DNA of 64,000 bases from Demequina muriae (GTDB lineage: Bacteria; Actinomycetota; Actinomycetes; Actinomycetales; Demequinaceae), in assembly GCF_030418295.1 (NCBI RefSeq), contig NZ_JAUHQA010000001.1, positions 1,116,001 through 1,180,000 of the forward strand, given 5' to 3'. Position numbers and translations under genes: made by a program. Numbering within the stretch: the first letter of the stretch is position 1; every line of letters begins with the position of its first letter. This document shows positions 8,304 to 17,628 of this stretch, piece after piece. The notes under the pieces are model-generated. The model searched no databases. It was not told the origin of the DNA and was given only the letters and a program-made list of their open reading frames with translations.

Positions 8304-9376
8304 CAGCGGGTCTCCTTCACCTTGTTGAGGGAGCGGACGTTGTAGATCACGATCGGCACCACGAACACGAACAGGATCACCGCGAGCGCCGCACCGAGAG
8401 ACTCACGTCCCTCGACGAAGCTCAGCACGTACATGCGGTTGGCGACGATGTCGGTGGAGTTGCGCCCCTGCGTCACCGTCCGAACGATGTCGTAGACCTT
8501 GAGCGCCATGATCGTGATGGTCGTGAGCACCACCACGAGGGTGCTGCGGATCGACGGAATGGTGATGGAGAGGAACCGCTGCCAGGCATTGGCGCCGTCG
8601 AGCGACGCCGCCTCGTTGATCTCGGCAGGAACGCCCTTGATCGCGGCCGAGAGGATCACCATGGCGAAACCGGTCTGGATCCACACCAGAATGATGATGA
8701 GCCAGAAGGTGTTCAGCGGGTTGTCGGCCAGGAAGTTGTACGGGTCGAGCCCCACGAGCGCCCGGAGGGCGTTGAGGAGTCCTGTCTGCTCTCCGACCTG
8801 CTGGTAGTCGTACATGATGTTGCCCCAGATGACCGAGGCGCCCACCAGCGAGATGGCCATCGGCATGAACACCAGCGACTTCAGGACCTTCTCGCCCTTG
8901 GCCTTGTCGATGAAGACCGCGTAGGCGAGACCGAAGCCGGTGGACAGCAGCGGCACCAGGATCATCCACACGAAGGTGTTGAGGATCGTGCGCAGCGTGC
9001 CCGGGTCCGAGAAGGCGAAGCGGTAGTTGTCGAGCCCGACGAACTGCATCGTCGTGGTGTAGATCCCGGTGTCGGGATCCGGCGCATCCGTCACCGTGTT
9101 GAAGGACAGCCACGTGGTGTCGATGGCGGGCCAGATCAGTCCGATGCCCAGCAGGAGCAGCACCGGAGAGATCAAGACGATGAGCGTGATCTTCTCGCGG
9201 AACCTGCCCTTGATGAGGTCTGCGCCGTACATGACGAGAACGACGATGATCAGGAAGACCACGATCGCCACCGCGCCGAACAGGACGTTGGAGCCTTGTG
9301 TCGCCCAGAAATCCCCATCCAGCCCGGCCGTGGGGAGAACGCGTGGCCCGGACAGGAGCACCTCAGTCGACGTCAT
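8303..9376 (-). CDS. Sugar ABC transporter permease, MalF/AglF type
   Basis: 357 aa. An extra N-terminal membrane segment (about 30-52) and a charged loop precede the six-helix core, as in AglF-like proteins. The EAA loop reads EINEAASLDGANAWQRF followed by IPSIRS. It lies between the binding-protein gene and the second permease. The gap from the binding-protein gene holds a strong hairpin (9412-9440), so permease mRNA is probably less abundant than binding-protein mRNA. Confidence 0.92.
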   Translation of the reverse strand: MTSTEVLLSGPRVLPTAGLDGDFWATQGSNVLFGAVAIVVFLIIVVLVMYGADLIKGRFREKITLIVLISPVLLLLGIGLIWPAIDTTWLSFNTVTDAPDPDTGIYTTTMQFVGLDNYRFAFSDPGTLRTILNTFVWMILVPLLSTGFGLAYAVFIDKAKGEKVLKSLVFMPMAISLVGASVIWGNIMYDYQQVGEQTGLLNALRALVGLDPYNFLADNPLNTFWLIIILVWIQTGFAMVILSAAIKGVPAEINEAASLDGANAWQRFLSITIPSIRSTLVVVLTTITIMALKVYDIVRTVTQGRNSTDIVANRMYVLSFVEGRESLGAALAVILFVFVVPIVIYNVRSLNKVKETR

Positions 9377-9411
9377 CGTCGACTCCTTTCAAGTCGTGGG
9401 GCGGGGGTCGG

Positions 9412-9440
9412 CTGGGCCCCGCGCAGTGCGCGGGGCCCAG
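9412..9440. terminator. Intra-operon stem-loop after the binding-protein gene
   Basis: CTGGGCCCCGCGC pairs perfectly with GCGCGGGGCCCAG around an AGT loop (13 bp). It lies between the solute-binding gene and its permease genes. Such stems typically cause partial termination or protect the upstream mRNA, giving excess binding protein. Confidence 0.8.
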
Positions 9441-9463
9441 CCGTCCTGCTCACCTATGCCGAA

Positions 9464-10846
9464 TCACGGCCAGGCGTTCTCGATGTCCGACAGAACCGTG
9501 TCGAGCGGCGTGCCCGAGACGAAGTCGTTGATGCTCGTCCAGAAGGCCGAGGATCCGACCTCTGCGGGCATCAGGTCCGATGCGTCGAAGCGGAAGATCG
9601 TGTCCTCACCCTGGAGGATCTCGATCGACGCCTGTCCGATCGGGCTCGATGCATTGGCGGGGTCCAGACCCGTGTTGGCCGAGATCACGCCACCGATGGA
9701 GACGCGCTCGTTCGCCCAGGTGTCAGACGAAAGGAACGCCTGAAGTGCCTGAGTGGGCTCCTCCTCGTTGAACGCGGCGACGAACTCGCCACCGCCGGTC
9801 ACCGCAGCGGGGTCATCCGCGTTGATGTTCGGCGTCAGGAATGCCCAGATGTCGCCGTCCTCGGCCACCGTGGTGCCCTCGGGCCACTGAGCCTCGTAGA
9901 ACGAGGCCTGGTGGTGCAGCGAGCAGGTGCCGTTGAGGATCTCGAGACCCGCCTCCTGGAACGCGGTGTCGACGATCGAGCCCGGGTCTCCGAGTCCACC
10001 GTTCACGTAGTCCGGGTTGAGCGCGATGTCGCCGAAGGCCTCGAACGACTCGGTGATCTCAGGCGACGTGAAGTCCAGGTCGCCTGCGACCCACTGGTCG
10101 TAGGCCTCGGGTCCGTGCTGACGCAGGACGAGGTCCTCGATCCAGTCCGTGCCCGGCCAGCCGGTCGCGGTGCCGGACTCGAAGCCGATGCACCAGGGCT
10201 TGTAGGTGTCGTCTTCTCCACCGTCAGCAGCCATGGTCTCGGTCAGGGTCATGAGCTCATCCCACGTCGTGGGGACCTCGTAGCCGGCCTCCGCGAACTC
10301 CGTGGGCGAGTACCAGACCCAGCCCTTGACGGACGCCATCATGGGCGCCGCGTAGAACGTGGTGCCGACGGTGCCGTAGTTCTTCCAGTCCTCGGACCAG
10401 AACTCATCGACATTCGCGACGACGGCCTCGGGAGCCGCGACGACAGCGCCGGTGCCCACCACGCGCTGCAGCAGTCCGGGCTGGGGGACGATCGCCAGGT
10501 CGGGAGCGTTGCCGCCCTCGACGCGAATGTTGATCTCGGTCTCGAACTCGTCAGAACCGTTGTAGGTCACGGTCATGCCGGTGCAGTCCTGGAACGGGAC
10601 GATCGACTCCTGCAGCTGCTCCGCCTCGACGCCGGAGATGGTGCCGTAGAGCTCGACCTCCGCGCCCTCGTGGGTGCCGTAGTCCGCGTAGTCCTCGCAG
10701 CCGGCGACGACCTCGCCGCCGGTGTCGGTGCCGCCCGTGGCGGTGCCGTCGGTACTGGGCTCGTCATCGCCGTCGGACGAACAGCCCGCCAGCACAAGAC
10801 CGGCGGCCGCGATGGCCGCGATCGGTCCGATGATCCTTCTTCTCAT
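9464..10846 (-). CDS. Sugar ABC transporter solute-binding lipoprotein, AglE-like
   Basis: 460 aa. The lipobox LAGC with Cys22 marks it as a lipoprotein on the outer face of the membrane. A mature Asp/Glu/Thr-rich linker leads into a large family-1 extracellular binding fold rich in Trp (WPGTDWIED, WVAGDLDF, WANERVS). It resembles alpha-glucoside binding proteins of the AglE group. The start is ATG at 10846, 8 nt after GAGGAG; the in-frame GTG at 10855 abuts the ribosome site and is less likely. A promoter with a LacI-type operator lies upstream (10947-10994). Confidence 0.9.
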   Translation of the reverse strand: MRRRIIGPIAAIAAAGLVLAGCSSDGDDEPSTDGTATGGTDTGGEVVAGCEDYADYGTHEGAEVELYGTISGVEAEQLQESIVPFQDCTGMTVTYNGSDEFETEINIRVEGGNAPDLAIVPQPGLLQRVVGTGAVVAAPEAVVANVDEFWSEDWKNYGTVGTTFYAAPMMASVKGWVWYSPTEFAEAGYEVPTTWDELMTLTETMAADGGEDDTYKPWCIGFESGTATGWPGTDWIEDLVLRQHGPEAYDQWVAGDLDFTSPEITESFEAFGDIALNPDYVNGGLGDPGSIVDTAFQEAGLEILNGTCSLHHQASFYEAQWPEGTTVAEDGDIWAFLTPNINADDPAAVTGGGEFVAAFNEEEPTQALQAFLSSDTWANERVSIGGVISANTGLDPANASSPIGQASIEILQGEDTIFRFDASDLMPAEVGSSAFWTSINDFVSGTPLDTVLSDIENAWP

Positions 10847-10946
10847 GCGCAACACTCCTCCTCGTTGAGTACAGCTCCGCCACAGCCCTGGAAAGGCCCG
10901 CCGAAGCCAACCGCTGAATCGTGTTCGCGTGATGCGCGAACATCGA

Positions 10947-10960
10947 CGTAAGCGCTTGCG
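10947..10960. promoter_or_regulatory. LacI-family operator upstream of the AglE-like gene
   Basis: CGTAAGCGCTTGCG contains the palindrome AAGCGCTT, the core of LacI/GalR operators. It sits 5 nt downstream of the -10 box of the predicted promoter, a repression position. Its flanks (GT/GC) differ from the TCGAAGCGCTTCGA sites at 25254-26460, which suggests a different LacI paralogue. Confidence 0.7.
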
Positions 10961-10965
10961 GTCTC

Positions 10966-10994
10966 ACACTATGCAGGGATGTCGCTCCCGGCAA
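10966..10994 (-). promoter_or_regulatory. Promoter of the AglEFG-like operon
   Basis: On the minus strand, TTGCCG (-35, 10994-10989), a 17-bp spacer and TAGTGT (-10, 10971-10966). The LacI-type operator follows directly, and the gene start is about 120 nt downstream. Confidence 0.7.
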
Positions 10995-11048
10995 GCGCAT
11001 CGCAGAAGGTCACCGAATCGTGACATTCCTCATCGTTTCGATACGGCC

Positions 11049-11480
11049 TCAGAGCACATCGATGGGGAGATGCGCGGACAGGTCCGAGCGCTCCCCTGAC
11101 GCGTCGACCTCGCCGGCCGCGACCGCATCGGCCCATGAGACGCGACCGGTGACGAGGCCGAGCCACACGTCCGGGCTCACCTCCACCACGGCCGGCGGGG
11201 TGCCGCGCCGGTGGGCCGGCCCCTCGATGCACTGCGTCGCACCGAAGGGGGGCACGCGCACCTCGAGGGCCTGACCGGGGGCGCGAGAGGCGAGCTCCTC
11301 GAGCGTGAACCTCACGGCCGTCGCGAGGGTCGCACGTTCGATGCCGGACGTCGCGTCCTGAGCGAGCGCCAGGCCGCCGGGATGCAGCTCCGCCTCACGC
11401 TGGCCCGAACTCCACATGTGGAGGGCCGCGCGGCCCTCGTCCGGGTCGATCCGTCGACGGGGGGTCTTGGGAGTAGCCAT
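11049..11480 (-). CDS. Sterol-carrier (SCP2-like) family protein
   Basis: 143 aa. It resembles the 'sterol carrier family protein' that sits between purF and purL in many Actinobacteria. A basic N-terminus (PRRRIDPDEGRAAL) is followed by an SCP2-like core ending VWLGLVTGRVSWADAVAAGEVDASGERSDL, with the typical Trp-Leu-x-Leu-x-Thr-Gly and Gly-x-Val-x-Ala-Ser-Gly pattern of SCP2 domains. The ligand is unknown. Its position supports the view that the sugar ABC genes interrupted a purF-SCP2-purL order. Confidence 0.75.
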   Translation of the reverse strand: MATPKTPRRRIDPDEGRAALHMWSSGQREAELHPGGLALAQDATSGIERATLATAVRFTLEELASRAPGQALEVRVPPFGATQCIEGPAHRRGTPPAVVEVSPDVWLGLVTGRVSWADAVAAGEVDASGERSDLSAHLPIDVL

Positions 11481-11533
11481 GACTCTAGGTTCGCACGACT
11501 GCCGCGCAAGAGGACGGCCGATGCGCGGCGCGA

Positions 11534-12412
11534 CTACTCGAACAGCGCTCGGTACTCCTCCAGGTCGAGCAGGACGAGGTCCGTCGCCGTCTCCGGATCG
11601 AGCCTGTGCTCGACTTCGAACACCCCTGCCCCAGCGTCATGCTCGAGCATGAGGAAGTCGAGGGCGCCTGACATGGAGTCTTCGACGGCGAGGACGAGTC
11701 CGTCCGCGGCGAGGCCACCTGCCACCGATTCTGGATAGCGGAGCCTGAGCGTGACGCTCTCCGTCGCCCCCATGGCGGTGACGACGGGACCGAGTCGCGC
11801 GGGGGTCTCCGCCCAGCGACCGTCGTCTGAGAGGAAGACGTTCAGCCCCTCGAGCACCTCATCCGAGCCATCGGCCAGGACGGTCACCTCGGCGTCGGCC
11901 CCGTCGTGCACGACCACCGCGCCGTCGATCATGAGCGGCCCGGGCGAATCGACGTCCAGCGGGTCGGTGCCCGCGGCCACCTCCTCGCCATCGTCGATCC
12001 CGTCACCATCGGTATCCCCGGTGAGCGGGTCCGTCCCGAGCGTCAGCTCCTCCATCAGGGCGAGGCCGTCCGAGTCGAGATCGACCTCCGTGTCGGGGAC
12101 CCCGTCGTAGGTGGCGGGAAGCAGCGGGTCGGTGAGGCTCTGGATGAGCTCGAAGAGGTCGTCGAGACCGTCCCCATCCGTGTCGGCGCTCTGGGGGTCG
12201 GTGCCCACCTCGGCCTCTTTGACGTCCGGGAGACCATCGCCGTCGGAGTCCCTCCACTCGTCCGCCGGGGCGTCTGCGCCCGTGGTCCGGGCACCGGAAG
12301 CGGGGCTGGGCTCCGCGCTCGCGACGGCAGGCGGAGGAACGTCGGCACCGGACGCCGCACACCCGGTCAGCACGAGTGTCAGCGCGAATACGACGACCGC
12401 TCGCGATCGCAT
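11534..12412 (-). CDS. Lipoprotein with thrombospondin-type-3-like calcium repeats
   Basis: 292 aa. The signal peptide ends in lipobox LTGC (Cys18). Residues about 52-155 hold four Ca-binding repeats of the form D-x-D-x-D-G-L-x-D (DSDGDGLPD, DTDGDGLDD, DLDSDGLAL, DTDGDGIDD), each followed by E..G-T-D-P. The C-terminal 130 residues are a beta-rich domain with no recognised family. It is surface exposed and probably rigid when Ca is bound. It lies between the SCP2 and purL genes on the same strand. Confidence 0.85.
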   Translation of the reverse strand: MRSRAVVVFALTLVLTGCAASGADVPPPAVASAEPSPASGARTTGADAPADEWRDSDGDGLPDVKEAEVGTDPQSADTDGDGLDDLFELIQSLTDPLLPATYDGVPDTEVDLDSDGLALMEELTLGTDPLTGDTDGDGIDDGEEVAAGTDPLDVDSPGPLMIDGAVVVHDGADAEVTVLADGSDEVLEGLNVFLSDDGRWAETPARLGPVVTAMGATESVTLRLRYPESVAGGLAADGLVLAVEDSMSGALDFLMLEHDAGAGVFEVEHRLDPETATDLVLLDLEEYRALFE

Positions 12413-12514
12413 GGTCCCCCGCCCCGCGCATCGGCCATGGTGCCGCTGCGCTGGCGAGACGCTAGCGCCGGGTGCGCGCTCGCGTCAACGGGCCGGTGGC
12501 AGAGCCGACATCGT

Positions 12515-14839
12515 TCACGCGAAGCGCGCGCGCAGGGGCGCCTCCCACACGCGGCGCAGCTCCGCGAGCGGCAGCGAGAATTGGTCCTGCACGTCCAGCG
12601 AGGCGTCGGCGCCGTCGTCGGTCACGCCGAGTCGGATCGCGGGCACGCCGCGAGCCTCGAGCATGGCCACCAGCCGCGCCTCCTCCTCGCGCGGCAGCGC
12701 CACGAGCACGCGGCCCTGGCTCTCGGAGAACAGTGCCTCGGCGGGCGTGACGCCGTCGCGCTCGACGATCTCGTCCAGAACGATGCGCGCGCCCACGTCG
12801 TAGCGCAGCGCGCCCTGAGCGACGGCCGCGGCGAGGCCGCCGTCCCCCACCTCGCGAGCGGCGTCGATGAGCCCGTCGCGGGATGCGGACACCATCACCT
12901 CGGCCAGCACCTTCTCGGCCTCGATGTCGATGGCGGGCGGCAGCCCGCCCAGGTGGCCGTGCGCCTCCGCGAAGCGCGAACCGTCGAGTTCGGCCGCCGT
13001 GGTGCCCAGCAGGTAGAGCAGCTGGCCTCCCTTGCGCCAGCCGCTGGGCGTCGCCCGATCCACGGTGTCGAAGATGCCGAGCATCCCCACGATTGCGGTG
13101 GGGTTGATCGAGCTGTCGATGCGCCCGGGCTCTCCGGTGCCGTTGTAGAGGCTCACGTTGCCGCCGGTCACGGGCACGCCCAGCTCGGCGCACACATCGG
13201 CCAGCCCGCGAATGGCCTCGACGAACTGCCACATGGCGTCCGGGTCTTCCGGCGAGCCGAAGTTGAGACCGTCGGTGATGGCCGTGGGCGTCGCCCCGGC
13301 GATCGCGACCGCGCGGTACGCGGCGACGACGGACTGGCGGGCACCCTCGTACGGGTCGAGCTTGGTGAAGCGGTCGTTCGACCGGGTCGCGATCGCGACG
13401 CCGCGTCCCGTCTCCTCGTCCACGCGCACCACGCCCACGGTGTCGGGGCGAGCGAGCGCGGTGTTGCCCTGGACGTAGCGGTCGTACTGGTCGGTGATCC
13501 AGCTGCGGTCCGCGAGGTTGGGCGAGCTCATCAGCGCGAGCACGGCGGCCCGCAAGTCGTCCCCAGACGAAGGCAGGGCGAGCGCATCGGCCGCGTGGTC
13601 CGCCTGCAGGGCGTCCATCCAGGCCGGCCGCGCGTAGGGCCGGTCATAGGTAGGCCCCTCGTGGGCGACGGTGCGCGGATCGACGTCGACGATCCGCTGA
13701 CCGTGGTGGTCGATGGTGAGGCGGCCCGAGTCATTGACCTCGCCCACCACGGAGGACTCGATGTCCCACTTGGCGGCGATCTCCATGAACTGTTCGAGCT
13801 TGTCCGGTGTGACGACCGCCATCATGCGTTCCTGCGACTCGGACATGAGGATCTCGCCCGCGTTCAGCGACGGGTCGCGCAGCAGCACGTCGTCGAGCCA
13901 CACGTGCATGCCGCCCGAGCCGTTGGAGGCGAGCTCGGACGTGGCGCACGAGATGCCCGCGGCGCCCAGGTCCTGGATGCCCTGGACTACGTCCGCACGG
14001 AACAGCTCGAGGCAGCACTCGATCAGCACCTTCTCCATGAACGGGTCGCCCACCTGGACGCTGGGCCGCTTGGCGGGCACGCCATCCTCGAAGGTCTCGG
14101 ACGCCAAGATGCTGGCGCCGCCGATGCCGTCGCCGCCCGTGCGAGCGCCGAACAGCACCACCTTGTTGCCCACGCCCTCGGCGGAGGCCAAGTGGATGTC
14201 CTCGTGCTTCATGACGCCCACGCACAACGCGTTGACCAACGGGTTGCCCTGGAAGCCGGAATCGAACAGCGAGCCGCCGCCGATGTTGGGCAGGCCCAGG
14301 GAGTTGCCATAGGAGCCCACGCCGCTCACGACGCCGTGCAGCACGCGGGCGGTGTCGGGGTGGTCGATGGCGCCGAACCGCAGCTCGTCCATCGCGGCCA
14401 CGGGGCGCGCGCCCATCGCGAGGATGTCGCGCACGATGCCGCCCACGCCGGTCGCGGCGCCCTGGTGGGGCTCGACGTACGAGGGGTGATTGTGCGACTC
14501 GACCTTGAACGTCACGGCCCAGCCATCGCCGATGTCCACCACGCCGGCGTTCTCGCCCATGCCGACCATCAGGCGTTCCTTCATCGCCTCGGTGGTCTTC
14601 TCGCCGAACTGCTTGAGGTGGATCTTCGAGGACTTGTAGCTGCAGTGCTCCGACCACATCACGGAGTACATCGCGAGCTCGGCGGCGGTGGGGCGGCGGC
14701 CCAGCAGAGAGACGATGTCCGCGTACTCGTCGGGCTTGAGGCCCAGCGCCGCGTACGGCATCTCCTGGTCAGGAGCGGCGGCGGCGGCGTCGACGGTGTC
14801 GAGGGCGTGATCGGGCTGGCGGACGGGGGCGTCGGTCAT
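12515..14839 (-). CDS. purL: Phosphoribosylformylglycinamidine synthase subunit PurL
   Basis: 774 aa, the short form that needs separate PurS and PurQ (both at 59.3-60.3 kb). It converts FGAR to FGAM with ATP and ammonia from PurQ. Visible motifs: [12 protein letters not shown] near the N-terminus, [12 protein letters not shown] (catalytic His), GGIVRDI and GNVSLYN. The start is ATG at 14839, preceded by an AAGGGA ribosome site; earlier in-frame starts lack one. purL is about 44.5 kb from purQ, which is unusual. Confidence 0.97.
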   Translation of the reverse strand: MTDAPVRQPDHALDTVDAAAAAPDQEMPYAALGLKPDEYADIVSLLGRRPTAAELAMYSVMWSEHCSYKSSKIHLKQFGEKTTEAMKERLMVGMGENAGVVDIGDGWAVTFKVESHNHPSYVEPHQGAATGVGGIVRDILAMGARPVAAMDELRFGAIDHPDTARVLHGVVSGVGSYGNSLGLPNIGGGSLFDSGFQGNPLVNALCVGVMKHEDIHLASAEGVGNKVVLFGARTGGDGIGGASILASETFEDGVPAKRPSVQVGDPFMEKVLIECCLELFRADVVQGIQDLGAAGISCATSELASNGSGGMHVWLDDVLLRDPSLNAGEILMSESQERMMAVVTPDKLEQFMEIAAKWDIESSVVGEVNDSGRLTIDHHGQRIVDVDPRTVAHEGPTYDRPYARPAWMDALQADHAADALALPSSGDDLRAAVLALMSSPNLADRSWITDQYDRYVQGNTALARPDTVGVVRVDEETGRGVAIATRSNDRFTKLDPYEGARQSVVAAYRAVAIAGATPTAITDGLNFGSPEDPDAMWQFVEAIRGLADVCAELGVPVTGGNVSLYNGTGEPGRIDSSINPTAIVGMLGIFDTVDRATPSGWRKGGQLLYLLGTTAAELDGSRFAEAHGHLGGLPPAIDIEAEKVLAEVMVSASRDGLIDAAREVGDGGLAAAVAQGALRYDVGARIVLDEIVERDGVTPAEALFSESQGRVLVALPREEEARLVAMLEARGVPAIRLGVTDDGADASLDVQDQFSLPLAELRRVWEAPLRARFA

Positions 14840-14953
14840 GAGATCCCTTGGTGCTGAGATGAGCGCTGCTGAGAGGCGGCCGGGGCGTATGCCCACAGAC
14901 TACCGGCGGGTCGCACGGTGCAGGGCGGGCGCGACGGCCGATGCGGGGGCAGG

Positions 14954-15394
14954 TCAGTCGAGCAGCTCGGCCACGGCGGCGCGCGCGTCGCGCAGCAGCT
15001 CCTCATGGTCGCGGTCGGGAGCGTCGACATGAAGGTGGTCGGCGCCCTCCCACTCGACGTTCCGGACGCCAGCGGTGGTGCCGACGGTGTCCCGGAGCTC
15101 GTCGTAGCCCTGCGGCCCCAGCAGCGACTCCGCCAGGTGAGACACCCACAGCACGTGCGTGAAGCCGTCGCGCCGTGACGTGCCGATGTCCAGCAGCACC
15201 GCGGCTGGCCCGGTGGTGGGACGGGCCTCGCTGGCCAGCGCCGCTCCGGGCCGGCGCCCGGGCAGGTCCCGAGGCGTGGACTCGACGTCCGGCGTGAACG
15301 CGTCGGCGTCGTGACCCAACTCGTCGGCGAGGTGCTCGAGCGCGTCACTGTCGTGAGAGTCGCGGTCCTGAGCATCATTGCGGGACGTGGCCAT
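14954..15394 (-). CDS. Hypothetical acidic protein
   Basis: 146 aa from the ATG at 15394, which has a GAAGGA ribosome site 6 nt upstream. The first 60 residues are Asp/His/Ser-rich and look disordered. The C-terminal part (VLLDIGTSRRDGFTHVLWVS to the end) looks like a small alpha/beta domain. No signal peptide or membrane segment. No family was recognised. It is upstream of purL on the same strand with a 114-nt gap, and is divergent from the histidine kinase gene. Confidence 0.6.
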   Translation of the reverse strand: MATSRNDAQDRDSHDSDALEHLADELGHDADAFTPDVESTPRDLPGRRPGAALASEARPTTGPAAVLLDIGTSRRDGFTHVLWVSHLAESLLGPQGYDELRDTVGTTAGVRNVEWEGADHLHVDAPDRDHEELLRDARAAVAELLD

Positions 15395-15513
15395 GTCATT
15401 TCCTTCGGCAGGTAGGGACATCTCCATGACACCTCAGTGTGCCTCGGATGGGAAGTCCACGTGTCGAATCAGACAGTCGGTGCGGAGGCTGGCCGCGGCC
15501 TAGGGTGAGCGCT

Positions 15514-16335
15514 ATGGACTGGCCCCTGCTCGCCATCGTGCTCGGCGTCGGCGCGGTCTGCCTCGCCGCCCTTGCCGCGATACTGGGGAGTCGCCTGCGC
15601 GGAGCCCGCGCGCGCATCGGCGCTCTCGAGGCGGAGCTGAGCCGGGACACGGAGGCCGAGCGCGCTCTTGCGGCGGCCGACGAGCGCGCCCGCATCGCCC
15701 GCGAGATGCACGACGTCGTGGCCCACACGCTCTCGGTGGTGGTCGCCCAGGCCGACGGGGGCCGATTCGCCGGCGCCCAGGACCCCGCCCTCGCTCAGCG
15801 CGCACTCGAGACCATCGCAGACGTGGGGCGATCAGCGCTGGCGGAGATGCGCGCGATGCTCGGCCTGCTCCGCGACACCGACTCGGAGGTCGCACTCGGA
15901 CCGCAGCCCAGCCTCGGGGACATCCCCACGCTGGTCGCCTCGGCCCGGGAGGACGGCCTCGACGTGAGCTACGTGACCACGGGCACTCCCCGGCCCCTCC
16001 CGATCGGCGCCGGGCTGGCGATGTACCGCATCGTCCAGGAGGCGCTCACGAACGTGCGCAAGCACGCCGGTCCATCCCCGAGCGTCTACGTCCAGCTCAC
16101 GTGGGAGGCCGATGCGGCCGTCGTCGCGGTCGGCGACGACGGTCGGGGCGCAGCGGCAAGACGCGACGGCAGCGGCCTGGGAATTGCCGGCATGCGCGAA
16201 CGCGTGGGCGTCTTCGGAGGCTCGCTGACGGCGGGGCCGCGCGCGGGGGGAGGGTTCCTGGTGCGGGCGCGACTGCCGCTCGCACCGCGGCGTGCGCCGA
16301 GCTCACCATCCGTCGAGACCACCTCCGACTCCTGA
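15514..16335 (+). CDS. Sensor histidine kinase (NarL/LiaS-type, HisKA_3)
   Basis: 273 aa. A single N-terminal membrane segment (residues about 4-25) and no extracellular sensor domain; a short coiled coil (about 28-60) leads to the H-box with His66 (REMHDVVAH). The HATPase domain has EALTNVRKHAG (N box), GDDGRG and GLGIAGMRERV. The small membrane part suggests it senses through the membrane or through a partner, as in kinases paired with antibiotic-efflux ABC transporters. TAGGGT lies 7 nt before the ATG (leaderless). Its response regulator is two genes downstream. Confidence 0.92.
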   Translation: MDWPLLAIVLGVGAVCLAALAAILGSRLRGARARIGALEAELSRDTEAERALAAADERARIAREMHDVVAHTLSVVVAQADGGRFAGAQDPALAQRALETIADVGRSALAEMRAMLGLLRDTDSEVALGPQPSLGDIPTLVASAREDGLDVSYVTTGTPRPLPIGAGLAMYRIVQEALTNVRKHAGPSPSVYVQLTWEADAAVVAVGDDGRGAAARRDGSGLGIAGMRERVGVFGGSLTAGPRAGGGFLVRARLPLAPRRAPSSPSVETTSDS

Positions 16336-16369
16336 CCGGTGACCGCATCGGCCGGGCATACTGGCCGCT

Positions 16370-16888
16370 ATGACCAGTCCTGGTGTGAAGGCAACTGACG
16401 AGCGTGAGATCCTCACCTGGCAAGGCTTCGGCGATGCGTCGCGGGAGATCGCGCAGATGGTCGTGGACTCCGGCTACGAGCCCGAGGTCGTGGTGGCCGT
16501 CGCACGCGGCGGGCTGCCCATCGGGGGCGCGCTGGCCTACGCGCTCGGCACCAAGGGCGTGGGAACGCTCAACGTCGAGTTCTACACCGGCATCGACGAG
16601 CGGCTGCCCGCGCCGGTGCTGCTGCCGCCGCTGCTCGACACCGATGCGATGGCGGGGCTCAAGGTACTGATCGCAGACGACGTCGCCGACACGGGCGAGA
16701 CCCTGGCCCTCGTCAAGGCCCTCATGGAGCAGCACGCGGGCGAGGTGCGAACCGCGGTCCTCTACGCGAAGTCGCGGTCGATCATCGATCCGGACTACGT
16801 GTGGAAGCGCACGGATCAGTGGATCACCTTCCCGTGGTCGGCGCTGCCGCCGGTGACACCGGGCGCGGCTCACCCGGAGCTCGGATGA
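16370..16888 (+). CDS. Phosphoribosyltransferase-fold protein between kinase and regulator genes
   Basis: 172 aa. A type I PRTase fold: VVVAVARGGLPIGGALA at residues about 40-56 and the PRPP loop VLIADDVADTGETLALV at about 100-116. It resembles xanthine/hypoxanthine-type PRTases (Gpt/Hpt2-like), whose substrate would be a purine base. The acidic pair Asp-Asp and Thr-Gly-Glu-Thr needed for PRPP binding are intact. CATACT ends 7 nt before the ATG, so it may have its own leaderless promoter. Its stop overlaps the response-regulator start (ATGA), so regulator synthesis is coupled to it. Confidence 0.85.
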   Translation: MTSPGVKATDEREILTWQGFGDASREIAQMVVDSGYEPEVVVAVARGGLPIGGALAYALGTKGVGTLNVEFYTGIDERLPAPVLLPPLLDTDAMAGLKVLIADDVADTGETLALVKALMEQHAGEVRTAVLYAKSRSIIDPDYVWKRTDQWITFPWSALPPVTPGAAHPELG

Positions 16889-17544
16889 CCATTCGCGTCG
16901 CGCTGGTCGACGATCAGCAGCTCATCCGCGCGGGCTTCCGCATGGTCGTCGATTCGCAGCCCGACCTCGAGGTGGTGGCGCAGGCGGGCGACGGCGAGAC
17001 CGCCGTGGCCACGCTCACCTCCCTCGACCCGCCCGCCGACGTGGTGCTCATGGACATCCGCATGCCCGGCATGGACGGCATCGAGGCGTGCCGGGCCATC
17101 GCCGATGCGCTGTGCACTCGCGTGATCATCCTCACCACCTTCGACGTCGACGAGTACGTGGTCGCCGCGATCAAGGCCGGTGCGAGCGGGTTCCTCCTCA
17201 AGGACGCGCCACCGGAGGACCTGCTGGCCGCGATCCGCACCGTCCACGCCGGTGACGCGGTCATCGCTCCCTCGTCCACCCGCAGGCTGCTGGCCACCAT
17301 CGCATCGGCCGTCCCGACGCCCGGCGACGCTGCGGCGCTGCCAGAGCTGACGGACCGCGAGCGCGAGGTGCTGGTGCTGATGGCGCGCGGTCGCTCCAAC
17401 GGTGAGATCTGCGCGGAGCTGTTCCTCGCCGAGCCCACGGTGAAGACGCACGTGGGGCGGGTGCTGGCGAAGCTCGGCGCGCGCGACCGTGTCCAGGCCG
17501 TCGTGATGGCATACGAGGCAGGGCTGGTGCACCCTCACTCCTGA
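16885..17544 (+). CDS. Response regulator, NarL/LuxR family
   Basis: 219 aa. A receiver domain with acidic pocket Asp9-Asp10, phospho-acceptor Asp57 (VLMDIRMPG), Thr in ILTTFD and Lys in FLLKDAP. The C-terminal LuxR helix-turn-helix (residues about 150-210) contains LTDREREVLVLMARGRSN and EPTVKTHVGRVLAKL. It is the expected partner of the HisKA_3 kinase at 15514. It likely controls the ABC operon that begins 84 nt downstream, the usual arrangement for such pairs. Confidence 0.94.
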   Translation: MTIRVALVDDQQLIRAGFRMVVDSQPDLEVVAQAGDGETAVATLTSLDPPADVVLMDIRMPGMDGIEACRAIADALCTRVIILTTFDVDEYVVAAIKAGASGFLLKDAPPEDLLAAIRTVHAGDAVIAPSSTRRLLATIASAVPTPGDAAALPELTDREREVLVLMARGRSNGEICAELFLAEPTVKTHVGRVLAKLGARDRVQAVVMAYEAGLVHPHS

Positions 17545-17628
17545 CCCCACGGGTCATACCCAGGTATCGCCCACATCGACACCAGGGACCGATGTGCCAG
17601 GGGCGCCGGTGGCCGTAGCGTTCCGGGT

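Noticed and set aside
11480-11487. TAGAGT directly before the SCP2-type gene as a leaderless promoter
   Set aside because: It ends 1 nt before the ATG, so transcription would start inside the gene.
12506-14857. Very long plus-strand open frames opposite purL, the pur genes and gguA
   Set aside because: They are antisense shadows, caused by the high third-position GC of the real genes; their His/Arg/Gly-rich translations match no family.
17542-17556. TGACCC-CAC-GGGTCA hairpin after the response-regulator stop
   Set aside because: Only a 6-bp stem without a T-tract; too weak to call a terminator.
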